Assembly: GCA_002393965.1 (NCBI GenBank)
Contig: DGSL01000024.1
Location: 1 to 11,882 of the forward strand
DNA length: 11,882 nucleotides
Source: Bacteroidales bacterium UBA4363
GTDB taxonomy: Bacteria; Bacteroidota; Bacteroidia; Bacteroidales; Paludibacteraceae
Direction of reading: 5' to 3'
The notes under the pieces were generated by a model that was not told the origin of the DNA, did not search any database, and worked only from the letters and a program-made list of their open reading frames with translations. Every line of letters starts with the position of its first letter. Position 1 is the stretch's first letter. Position numbers and translations under genes: made by a program. Shown in pieces: positions 5,301 to 11,882 of the stretch.

Positions 5301-6656
5301 ATGTATTTAAAGAACATTACTGGCGATACCGCTCTTTCAAGGATTTGTCATTCAGTCCGATTGGGTATTTTCTTTTTTTTAACGATTACGGCAGTAGGAA
5401 CTACCACGGCCCGAGAGCCGTTATTGTCTCCGTCGGAGGAGGCACAGGCTCATCCGAGAATTGCCGGAGACCATTTGGGCAAGCAGACGTTGATGCGTGA
5501 AAGACAGATGGTACAGGTCTGGGATACGGTCGGAGAACGTGCGACATGGCGAAACGTGTATCAGAAGATGAAGTGGACACCGGCATGGGGAGTTGACTTC
5601 TACAGTTTCATTGACAATACGGAATTTGCGGGATGTAAGTATCAGAATGACCAGACGATGACGGGAGTGAGGGTCATGCCCCAGGTGGGTGTTGCGCTGA
5701 ATGCCCGTCAGAAGCACCGTACCGCCGCGTACCGGTTGATGGTCGGAGCCGCTGCGACGGAGCGATTCGGCGAGGACGGTGAGATCTACGACGTCGATCC
5801 GCTGGCTTACTTTTCCGCCACCTCCGGACGTTCTGCCACCTCGTTTTACCTCGGAGCCTTTCCAAGGGCCTTATTGGGCGAATATTCGCGCGCGCTGATG
5901 CAGGACTCGATTACCTATTTCCGTCCAGTCATCAACGGAGCGTTGTTGCACATGACAGCCGACCGCTATTCGCATCCTTACTTTGATCTCTTTTTAGATT
6001 GGACGGGCATGCAGAGCAAGGAGCGTCGAGAGACGTTCATGATCGGTTGGCAGATGGGGATTGCCCCGACCATGCGTCGTCGTGAGGGTCTGTTCTTTCT
6101 GCGTCACAGCGGAACGATGTACCACTTTGCCAAGACGCTGGAGCCGCCTGCCAATCAGTTTATCCATGACAACCTGACCACTGTCACACAGGTGGGCATG
6201 GACCTTTCGAAAAGCCGTCGTTTTGAATCGTTCAATGAGTTGTCCCTTTCCTTTGGCTATTCGCTGGAAGCGGAAGACGACCGAGGCATCGGCAAATGGT
6301 ACCTGCACAATGCAGTCATGGGAGAGTTGAAAGTCGATTGGAACCGCATAGCCCTCCATTCGACCTGCTATGCCGGGAAGGGTCAGATGCGCTATTATGC
6401 GGCGCACGGCAACAGCCTGTATTGGAGTGATCCTGCCTTCCGTGCCGACTTCTATGACCGTACGGACCTGTTGGTGCAGTGCATATCGAAGAACTACATA
6501 TCATTAAGAGCCGACATCGTGATGCATATCTTCAACAGCGGTGTCTATATGGAGCAGGCGTTGATTCTCTCCGCCAATCTGGGTAATATCCCGACGCGCA
6601 GACCGCGCCGTAACATGGACCGTCCTTTCTGGCTGACATTCACACAGCGAGACTGA
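5301..6656 (+). CDS. predicted outer-membrane beta-barrel protein, function unknown
   Basis: This encodes 451 residues. A long signal peptide has basic residues up to 20, a hydrophobic core at about 21-33, and probable cleavage after GTTTA (residue 37). The mature protein is rich in alternating aromatic and polar strands with turns, such as WGVDFYSFIDN (96-106), YRLMVGAAATERF (144-156), TSFYLGAFPRALL (180-192), ETFMIGWQMGIAP (244-256) and NELSLSFGYSLEA (312-324). This pattern fits a transmembrane beta-barrel; the end, FWLTFTQRD, is a plausible final strand. No enzyme motif was recognised. Between the signal peptide and first strand (about 40-90) lies a charged, probably periplasmic segment. 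It has its own promoter and is separated from dxs by 262 bp, so it is probably not part of the dxs unit. It may be a porin-like channel or adhesin; neither is shown. Confidence 0.72.
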   Translation: MYLKNITGDTALSRICHSVRLGIFFFLTITAVGTTTAREPLLSPSEEAQAHPRIAGDHLGKQTLMRERQMVQVWDTVGERATWRNVYQKMKWTPAWGVDFYSFIDNTEFAGCKYQNDQTMTGVRVMPQVGVALNARQKHRTAAYRLMVGAAATERFGEDGEIYDVDPLAYFSATSGRSATSFYLGAFPRALLGEYSRALMQDSITYFRPVINGALLHMTADRYSHPYFDLFLDWTGMQSKERRETFMIGWQMGIAPTMRRREGLFFLRHSGTMYHFAKTLEPPANQFIHDNLTTVTQVGMDLSKSRRFESFNELSLSFGYSLEAEDDRGIGKWYLHNAVMGELKVDWNRIALHSTCYAGKGQMRYYAAHGNSLYWSDPAFRADFYDRTDLLVQCISKNYISLRADIVMHIFNSGVYMEQALILSANLGNIPTRRPRRNMDRPFWLTFTQRD

Positions 6657-6678
6657 CGATTGTTTGTCCATGAAGGAG

Positions 6679-6697
6679 AAAAAAAGTACCTTTTTTT
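6679..6697. repeat. A/T inverted repeat upstream of the dxs promoter
   Basis: Seven A and G (6679-6686), loop TAC, and C plus seven T (6690-6697) form an 8-bp almost pure A-T stem. The T-run merges into the proposed -33 box. As a terminator for the barrel gene it would be weak; as an A-tract it could bend DNA or act like an UP element. Confidence 0.35.
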
Positions 6698-6729
6698 TGT
6701 TCCGTCTTGTCGCAAAAGACCTATATTTG
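6696..6729 (+). promoter_or_regulatory. promoter for dxs-trkA-trkH
   Basis: TTTG (6696-6699) and TATATTTG (6722-6729) match the Bacteroidota -33 and -7 consensus with a 22-base gap. The predicted start near 6735 gives a leader of about 185 bases before dxs, unusually long for a housekeeping gene. No other TAnnTTTG box was seen nearer to dxs. Confidence 0.65.
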
Positions 6730-6792
6730 CTTAAATGACTTCAAAAAAAATCTCCGTTCATCACCCAATTCTTCTAACCGGAACACTTTTTC

Positions 6793-6906
6793 ATGAGTCC
6801 ATCTGTGATACTTGGAAAGTTGATTTGTCAGCCTGTTTTCATACAGGGGGAGAAGTCCGTATCGGAATTTCCTGAACGAGTCTTTTTCGGAAGTCTCTTT
6901 TCATAA
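6793..6906 (+). CDS. candidate 37-codon leader ORF before dxs
   Basis: ATG 6793 opens 37 sense codons that end in TAA at 6904-6906, 12 bases before the dxs ATG. The whole frame lies inside the predicted dxs leader. The peptide starts MSPSVILGKLICQPVF and has no recognisable domain. An open frame of this length arises by chance fairly often, so coding status is uncertain. The case rests on its position and on its end so close to dxs, which would allow translational coupling. Confidence 0.25.
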   Translation: MSPSVILGKLICQPVFIQGEKSVSEFPERVFFGSLFS

Positions 6907-6918
6907 TCAAAATGAAGA

Positions 6919-8859
6919 ATGGCAGACGCTGCTAAGAAATATACCCTACTGAACCGCATCAATTGTGCCGCGGACCTGCGCAGCCTCCCGGAGGAGCAGC
7001 TCACGGAAGTGTGTGACGAGTTGAGGACCTATATTCTGGAGACGCTCTCTGAGCATCCGGGTCATCTGGCGTCGTCGTTGGGGACGGTAGAACTGACGGT
7101 AGCGTTGCATTACGTATTTGACACGCCCTACGACCGTATTGTCTGGGACGTTGGTCACCAGGCTTATTCGCACAAGATCCTGACGGGCCGGAGGGAGCGT
7201 TTTCAGACCTTGCGGGAATATAAGGGTCTCTCGCCGTTTCCTTCTCCGTTGGAATCGGAGGCCGACTCCTTCATTGCGGGTCATGCGTCGAACTCGATAT
7301 CCGCAGCCCTGGGCATGAGTGTCTCGGCTCGGGAGGAGGAGCGAAGGAATCCGAACATCAAATCGAGGAAGGTGGTGGCGGTCATCGGCGACGGTGCCAT
7401 GAGTGGCGGGCTGGCCTTCGAGGGACTGAACAACGTCTCGACCACGTCCAATGACCTGTTGATTGTCCTGAATGACAATCACATGGCGATTGACGCGCCC
7501 AAGGGAGGCATGAGTCAGTACCTGCTGGATATCACCACATCGCGCACGTACAACAACCTGCGCAACAGGCTGTATCAATTCTTCCGCCGTCACGGTCTGA
7601 TGAACGAGTCGAGAAAAAAACGCATACAGCGAGCGACCAACCACATCAAGACCATCCTATCCAAGCAGCACAGTACCATCTTCGAATCCCTCTCGATCCG
7701 CTATTTCGGTCCAGTGGACGGGAACGACCTGCCGACCTTGATTCGTCTCTTCACTGCCGTCCGGGACTTCCGTGGTCCAAAAGTAGTGCATCTGATCACG
7801 AAGAAGGGCAAGGGTTATGCTCCGGCGGAGGAGAACGCAGCCGAGTGGCACGCTCCGGGTTGTTTCGACGTCCAGACGGGCGTGCGTTGTCGGGACGGTC
7901 AGGAAGGATTGCCGTCCCGTTATCAGGACGTATTCGGCGAGACGCTGTTGGAGCTGGCGAAGCAGAATCCGGACATCTACGGTATCACGGCTGCCATGCC
8001 GACGGGCTGTTCGCTCTCGATCATGATGAAAGAAATGCCGCAGCGGTGTTTTGACGTAGGCATTGCAGAAGGTCATGCCGTGACCTTTGCTGCCGGACTC
8101 GCGAAGGAAGGCAAGTTGCCATTCTGTGCTATCTATTCGACTTTTCTGCAGCGTGCGTATGACAATATCGTCCATGACGTTGCCATCTGCCGGTTGCCTG
8201 TTGTATTCTGCATTGACCGTGCCGGTCTGGTCGGGGCTGACGGAGCCACGCACCATGGGTTGTTTGACATGGCTTATCTCCGTTCGATACCCAACATGAC
8301 GGTTGCGGCGCCGTCGGACGAGAAGGAGTTGCGTAACCTGATGTACACGGCACAGCGTCTGCGTCGCGGTCCGTTTGCGATCCGCTACCCAAGGGGCAGG
8401 GGTATCTATGGCGGCGAGGCATGGCGAAATCCGTTTGAAGAGATAGAGGTTGGCCGGGGAAGGATCTTGAAGCAGGGAAAGGACCTTGCGGTTATCTCCG
8501 TCGGCACGATGGCGCAGACTGTCCTAAAAGCCGTCGAGAATGTGGAGCAGGAAACGGCTGGTAAGACCGTTGCGGTGTATGACCTGCGTTTTGTCAAGCC
8601 ACTGGATGAAGCCATGTTAGAAGAGATAGGGGGCAGACACAGCCGCATCGTGACCGTAGAGGACGGAGTGAGGTCAGGCGGAGCGGGCAGTGCCGTACTG
8701 GAATGGCTGTCGGAACACGGTTACAGCGGTCGTGTGACGATACTGGGTCTTCCGGACCGTTTCGTCGCTCAGGGTCGTCCGGAAGAGTTGTATGCAGAAG
8801 TGGGGCTTGACGTAGCGGGAGTAAGTCGTCGAATCAAGGAAGAACTTATAGAATCATGA
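6919..8859 (+). CDS. dxs: 1-deoxy-D-xylulose-5-phosphate synthase
   Basis: This encodes 646 residues, close to the family norm of about 620-640. The cytosolic thiamine-diphosphate enzyme joins pyruvate and glyceraldehyde 3-phosphate into 1-deoxy-D-xylulose 5-phosphate, the first MEP-pathway step and a precursor of thiamine and pyridoxal. Visible motifs are catalytic His49 in HPGHLASSLGTVELT, GHQAY at 79-83, the ThDP/Mg site from GDGAMSGG (157-164) to NDN (185-187), GIAEGHAV (381-388) with cofactor-activating Glu384, Tyr406, DRAGLVGADGATHHG (433-447) with Arg434, Asp441 and His445, and RYPRG with Arg492. The equivalents of most E. coli active-site residues are present. One is not: the E. coli GPVDGHD segment reads GPVDGND (264-270), putting Asn269 in place of His299. 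Its stop codon overlaps the trkA start (ATGA), so the two are translationally coupled. Confidence 0.97.
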   Translation: MADAAKKYTLLNRINCAADLRSLPEEQLTEVCDELRTYILETLSEHPGHLASSLGTVELTVALHYVFDTPYDRIVWDVGHQAYSHKILTGRRERFQTLREYKGLSPFPSPLESEADSFIAGHASNSISAALGMSVSAREEERRNPNIKSRKVVAVIGDGAMSGGLAFEGLNNVSTTSNDLLIVLNDNHMAIDAPKGGMSQYLLDITTSRTYNNLRNRLYQFFRRHGLMNESRKKRIQRATNHIKTILSKQHSTIFESLSIRYFGPVDGNDLPTLIRLFTAVRDFRGPKVVHLITKKGKGYAPAEENAAEWHAPGCFDVQTGVRCRDGQEGLPSRYQDVFGETLLELAKQNPDIYGITAAMPTGCSLSIMMKEMPQRCFDVGIAEGHAVTFAAGLAKEGKLPFCAIYSTFLQRAYDNIVHDVAICRLPVVFCIDRAGLVGADGATHHGLFDMAYLRSIPNMTVAAPSDEKELRNLMYTAQRLRRGPFAIRYPRGRGIYGGEAWRNPFEEIEVGRGRILKQGKDLAVISVGTMAQTVLKAVENVEQETAGKTVAVYDLRFVKPLDEAMLEEIGGRHSRIVTVEDGVRSGGAGSAVLEWLSEHGYSGRVTILGLPDRFVAQGRPEELYAEVGLDVAGVSRRIKEELIES

Positions 8860-10193
8860 AAATAGTCATAGCAGGAGCGGGAGAAGTCGGGCGTTACCTT
8901 GCCAAGATGTTCTCGGCTGACAATTACGACATTACGGTGCTCGACCTGGACGGTCAGAGTCTGCGTCAGCTCTCGGACCACTTTGACCTGATGACGTGTG
9001 AGGGGAACGTCACGTTCATCCACGACCTGATGGAGGTGGAGGTGAACAAGGCGGACCTGTTCGTAGCCGTCACGTCGCACGAGACGGTGAATATGACTGC
9101 CTGTGTCCTGGCATCCAACCTCGGTGCGAAGAAAACGGTTGCCAGGGTTGACAACCGGGAGTATGTCATGCCGGACAACGTGCAGCGATTCCAGCGTCTG
9201 GGTATCTCACAGTTGATCTATCCAGAGATGTTGGCGGCGGAGGAGATTGTCAAGTCGATCCGCACGTCGTGGCAGCGGGTCCATATGAGTTTCTGTGACG
9301 ATGCATTGTCGTTGCTGGGAGTGAAGTTGCGTTCCAATGCCATGGTGTTGAACTCGCCGTTCAAGACGGGATTTCTCAATCACGGCCGGTTTCGTGTCGT
9401 AGCCATCAAGCGTCAGGGAACCACGCTGATACCGAAGGGAGAAGACTGTCTGTTGGACGGAGACATCGTCTATCTGATGGTGACGCCTGAGAACTTTGAA
9501 TTCACGATGGAGCAGTGCGGCAAGGTGTCGAAGCCGGTGAAGCACACCATCATCATGGGTGCTTCGCGTATTGGCATCAACGCCAGCAAGATGTTGCCGA
9601 GCGGTGTGAAAGCCACCATTTTGGATGCGGACATAGACCGTTGTAATGATGCGGTGCAGCAGACGCCGAATGCCTTGGTTCTGAACCGAGACGCACGTGA
9701 CATGGAAGTGTTGCGAGAAGAGGGCATCGGCTCGACGGATGCGTTCATCGCTGTTACGGACTCGTCGGAAGCCAATATCCTTGCCTGTCTGGCTGCCAAG
9801 CAGATGGGTGTTGTCAAGACCATCGCCGAGGTAGAGAACAACGACTATATCCAGTTGGCGCAGAACCTGGATATCGGCACGATCATCAACAAGAAACTGA
9901 TTGCCGCCAGCCACATCTACCAGATGACGCTGGACGACGCGGTCCGCAACGTGACGTGTGTGCCACTGTCGGTCGATGCGCAGGTGGTGGAATTCGAGGC
10001 GAAAGCGGGTGCGAAGATTACGCGGAGCATCATCCGCGATCTGCATATCCCGTCGGACGTGAACTTCGGAGGATATGTACGAGACGGAAAGGGATATATC
10101 TGTTCGGGTGACACGCAGATACAGCCTGGTGACCATGTTGTCGTCTTCTGTCTGGCAACGACGGTGAAGAAAGTGGAAGTGCTGTTCAAGTAA
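8856..10193 (+). CDS. trkA: Trk potassium uptake regulatory protein TrkA
   Basis: This encodes 445 residues, matching the family's usual length of about 450. TrkA is a peripheral cytoplasmic ring that binds NAD(H) or ATP/ADP and gates the TrkH channel. It is an internal duplication of two RCK units. The first Rossmann fold starts MKIVIAGAGEVG (1-12) with the acidic ribose-binding end VLDLD (28-32), and the second starts HTIIMGASRIG (230-240) with ILDAD (255-259). The glycine motif of the second half is GxSxxG rather than GxGxxG, common in second halves. RCK_C domains follow at about 141-223 and 363-445. It begins inside the dxs stop codon (ATGA) and precedes trkH by 106 bases. Gene order dxs-trkA-trkH recurs in Bacteroidota as far as I recall. 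Confidence 0.96.
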   Translation: MKIVIAGAGEVGRYLAKMFSADNYDITVLDLDGQSLRQLSDHFDLMTCEGNVTFIHDLMEVEVNKADLFVAVTSHETVNMTACVLASNLGAKKTVARVDNREYVMPDNVQRFQRLGISQLIYPEMLAAEEIVKSIRTSWQRVHMSFCDDALSLLGVKLRSNAMVLNSPFKTGFLNHGRFRVVAIKRQGTTLIPKGEDCLLDGDIVYLMVTPENFEFTMEQCGKVSKPVKHTIIMGASRIGINASKMLPSGVKATILDADIDRCNDAVQQTPNALVLNRDARDMEVLREEGIGSTDAFIAVTDSSEANILACLAAKQMGVVKTIAEVENNDYIQLAQNLDIGTIINKKLIAASHIYQMTLDDAVRNVTCVPLSVDAQVVEFEAKAGAKITRSIIRDLHIPSDVNFGGYVRDGKGYICSGDTQIQPGDHVVVFCLATTVKKVEVLFK

Positions 10194-10234
10194 GCAACGG
10201 AGTCGGGAGCGCGGGAGCGGACCGTTCTCCCATA

Positions 10235-10303
10235 ATGAGAAAGGAGTCTCCTGCCATCGAAAAAAAAATGCTCTGCAGACCTTCTGCGGAGAAAAGAATA
10301 TGA
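10235..10303 (+). CDS. candidate 22-codon minicistron overlapping the trkH start
   Basis: ATG 10235 opens 22 sense codons ending in TGA at 10301-10303, which overlaps the trkH ATG (10300-10302) in an ATGA arrangement. The peptide begins MRKESPAIEKKML and is basic. It contains an A9 run (10260-10268) and, at 10268, an in-frame second ATG. A hairpin just before trkH lies inside its last codons. This layout would let ribosomes finishing the small frame open the hairpin and restart on trkH. A chance frame of 22 codons is common, so the overlap and hairpin are the real arguments. Confidence 0.35.
   Translation: MRKESPAIEKKMLCRPSAEKRI
10271..10291 (+). promoter_or_regulatory. hairpin masking the region before the trkH start
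   Basis: CTCTGCAG (10271-10278), loop ACCTT and CTGCGGAG (10284-10291) form an 8-bp stem with one G-T pair. The 3' arm ends in GGAG, nine bases before the trkH ATG, the best Shine-Dalgarno-like sequence in this window's start regions. Folding would hide it. No T-tract follows, so this is not a terminator. Confidence 0.5.
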
Positions 10304-11772
10304 GAGTCAACTTTAACCTCAGACGTGTTTTCAGAATTCTGGGCATACTGCTCATCTTTGAGAGTCTGCTGCTGTTTGCCGTATGTCCTGTTGCCCTGTA
10401 TTACGGAGAGGGTGATCTGATGTCCTTCTTCAATGCGGGAGTGCTGGCCCTGGTGACGGGCGGTGTGATGTCGGTATCCGGATGGAAGGCCTCGAAGCAC
10501 GTGACGAAGCGTGAGGGGGCTGTCATTGTCTCCTCTGTCTGGGTTTTGTTTTCCCTGTTCGGGATGTTGCCGTTCCTGTTTTCGGGAGCCTTAAGCAGTG
10601 TCTCGGACGCACTGTTCGAGTCCATGTCAGGCTTCACGGCGTGTGGAGCCACGGTCATGACGCACATTGACGAGATGCCGCATGGTATCCTGTTCTGGCG
10701 CAGTCTGATGCAGTGGGTAGGAGGCATCGGTATTATCATGATCTCGTTGGCATTGTTGCCGATCTTCGGTTTTTCGGGTACGATGCTCTTCGGAGCGGAG
10801 TTTTCGGGTCCGACGAAAGAGAAACTGTCGCCGAAAGTATCCGGAACAGCCAAGCGTCTCGGTATGATTTATTTAGGTCTGACGCTTGCCCAGATTGTGT
10901 GTCTGAACGTAGCCGGGATGAACGTCTTTGACTCGGTGTGTCATTCCATGACTACGGCCGCTACGGGCGGATTCTCGACTCATCAAGCCTCGATAGCGTA
11001 TTTTCACAATCCCCTGTTTGAGTGTATCATCATCCTGTTCATGTTCCTGTCGGGAGTGAATTACACATTGTACTGGTATGCGTTCAGCGGGAAATTCCGC
11101 CGTAAGGTGTTGCATAACGGTGAGTTGTATTCGTATCTGTCGCTGGTGCTTCTGTTCTTTGCCATCATGGTATTCTTCATGGCAGAGGAGATTCATCTGA
11201 CGTCCTTTGACCGTTTCGGTGATTTGTTGCGTGACTGTCTGTTCCAGGTGGTCTCAATCATCACCACGACGGGGTTCACGACGACCGATTATATGTCGTG
11301 GCCATCGTTGACATGGATTATGATTTTCCTGTTGATGTTTTTCGGGGCGAATGCGGGTTCGTCGTCGGGAGGTATCAAGGTTGTGCGTATCGTCATTGCA
11401 TTCAAGTACTGTTATTACGAGTTCAAGCGGATGGTTCATCCGAATGCGGTGATTCCGATATCGTATAACGGCAGTTTTCTGCGGACCGATGTCGTCACGC
11501 GCGTATTGGCGTTCATCCTGTTGTATATCATTGTAGTGGTGGTGTGCATGATTGTTCTCTCGTTCACGGGGATGGGCGCTCTGGAGGCGGTAGGGGCTGC
11601 CGTAGCCTGTCTGGGGACGATTGGTCCGGCGTTTGGTGATTTGGGTCCATCCGGTACGTTTGCCGCTGTTCCGGAGTTTTGTAAGTATTTTCTTTCGTTT
11701 GTGATGTTGATCGGGCGTTTGGAGTTGTTTACGGTGTTGTTGTTGTTTACGCCTGTTTTCTGGAGTCGATGA
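10300..11772 (+). CDS. trkH: Trk potassium uptake channel TrkH
   Basis: This encodes 490 residues, the usual size of TrkH, an inner-membrane K+ channel with four M1-P-M2 repeats. It works with TrkA encoded just upstream. The four pore-loop filter segments are visible: FTACGATV (112-119), TTAATGGFST (218-227), TTTGFTTTD (322-330) and CLGTIGPAFGD (437-447), each with the key glycine. The fourth reads GPAFG where GPGLG is common. The intramembrane gating loop is GANAGSSSGGIKVVR (349-363). The hydrophobic segments are numerous and regular, and the C-terminus ends in a hydrophobic stretch as in the family. The start at ATG 10300 is supported by GGAG at 10288-10291. The gene probably belongs to the dxs-trkA transcript. 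No intrinsic terminator was found in the 110 bases after it. Confidence 0.96.
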   Translation: MRVNFNLRRVFRILGILLIFESLLLFAVCPVALYYGEGDLMSFFNAGVLALVTGGVMSVSGWKASKHVTKREGAVIVSSVWVLFSLFGMLPFLFSGALSSVSDALFESMSGFTACGATVMTHIDEMPHGILFWRSLMQWVGGIGIIMISLALLPIFGFSGTMLFGAEFSGPTKEKLSPKVSGTAKRLGMIYLGLTLAQIVCLNVAGMNVFDSVCHSMTTAATGGFSTHQASIAYFHNPLFECIIILFMFLSGVNYTLYWYAFSGKFRRKVLHNGELYSYLSLVLLFFAIMVFFMAEEIHLTSFDRFGDLLRDCLFQVVSIITTTGFTTTDYMSWPSLTWIMIFLLMFFGANAGSSSGGIKVVRIVIAFKYCYYEFKRMVHPNAVIPISYNGSFLRTDVVTRVLAFILLYIIVVVVCMIVLSFTGMGALEAVGAAVACLGTIGPAFGDLGPSGTFAAVPEFCKYFLSFVMLIGRLELFTVLLLFTPVFWSR

Positions 11773-11833
11773 TTTCTCCTTTTTGTCGTATGGGGTAGTG
11801 TTGGGGAGGACGGTAAGGTGACGCTCCTACGGA

Positions 11834-11880
11834 GTTCTATAAGGTCGAACGTTGTTTAGCAGGGACTCCGTTTTACTTCG
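11834..11880 (+). repeat. right copy of modular edge repeat
   Basis: GTTCTAT (11834-11840), an 18-base insert, GCAGGGACTCCGTTTT (11859-11874), one base, then CTTCG (11876-11880). The blocks and their order match the left copy at 7-45, with different spacers. Within this copy ACGGAGT (11829-11835) and ACTCCGT (11865-11871) form a 7-bp inverted repeat with a 29-base loop. The element continues past the window end. Confidence 0.55.
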
Positions 11881-11882
11881 TC

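Noticed and set aside
6679..6697. Intrinsic terminator for the outer-membrane barrel gene
   Set aside because: The stem is almost pure A-T with a 3-base loop and no separate T-tract, too weak to call a terminator.
6671..6739. 22-codon frame from ATG 6671
   Set aside because: It spans the predicted promoter and would not be on the main dxs transcript; poly-A and poly-T codons dominate it.
6946..7644. Minus-strand open frame of 232 codons opposite dxs
   Set aside because: Antisense shadow of dxs with low-complexity Arg/Gln-rich translation and no motif.
9207..10355. Long minus-strand open frame of 382 codons opposite trkA
   Set aside because: It lies antisense to the well-supported trkA; its length reflects codon bias on the coding strand and it shows no domain.

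Overview
The window looks like chromosomal DNA from a member of the Bacteroidales (Bacteroidota). Three things point there: the gene order dxs-trkA-trkH, promoter boxes of the TAnnTTTG type, and several envelope proteins of Bacteroidota style (a TPR/PD40/carboxypeptidase-regulatory-like exported protein and an orphan outer-membrane barrel). Clear Shine-Dalgarno sites are mostly absent, as is usual for the phylum. Genus cannot be fixed from the sequence alone. No rRNA, tRNA, CRISPR array, transposase or integrase was seen.

Layout. 1-619 is non-coding and repeat-rich. It holds one copy of a modular repeat that recurs at the far right edge, a near-perfect palindrome, a terminator-like hairpin and a 9-bp minisatellite. 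A small HTH-like gene (659-892) follows, then a DUF1232/YkvA-like membrane protein (1030-1377) ending at a textbook intrinsic terminator (1429-1473). A C-rich (on the minus strand) zone separates it from a convergent minus-strand pair: dus (tRNA dihydrouridine synthase, 4253-5224) followed by an 839-residue TPR/PD40 exported protein (1671-4190). A 76-bp divergent promoter region carries the same TATCTTTG box on both strands and separates dus from a plus-strand outer-membrane barrel gene (5301-6656). A 262-bp gap with its own promoter then leads into dxs (6919-8859), trkA (8856-10193, ATGA overlap with dxs) and trkH (10300-11772). The last 110 bp are non-coding and end in the second copy of the edge repeat.

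How the genes work together. Dxs makes 1-deoxy-D-xylulose 5-phosphate, the first step of the MEP isoprenoid route and also a precursor of thiamine and pyridoxal. TrkA and TrkH form a gated potassium uptake system: TrkH is the pore and TrkA the cytoplasmic nucleotide-sensing ring. The three genes appear to be one transcription unit.

Most of the window is ordinary core genome. The less ordinary parts are small. A 22-codon minicistron overlaps the trkH start in ATGA fashion, with a hairpin and an A9 run inside it. A 37-codon ORF lies in the dxs leader. The PD40 protein stops just where related proteins continue into an OmpA domain. DXS has Asn where E. coli has active-site His299. The same modular repeat sits at both window edges.
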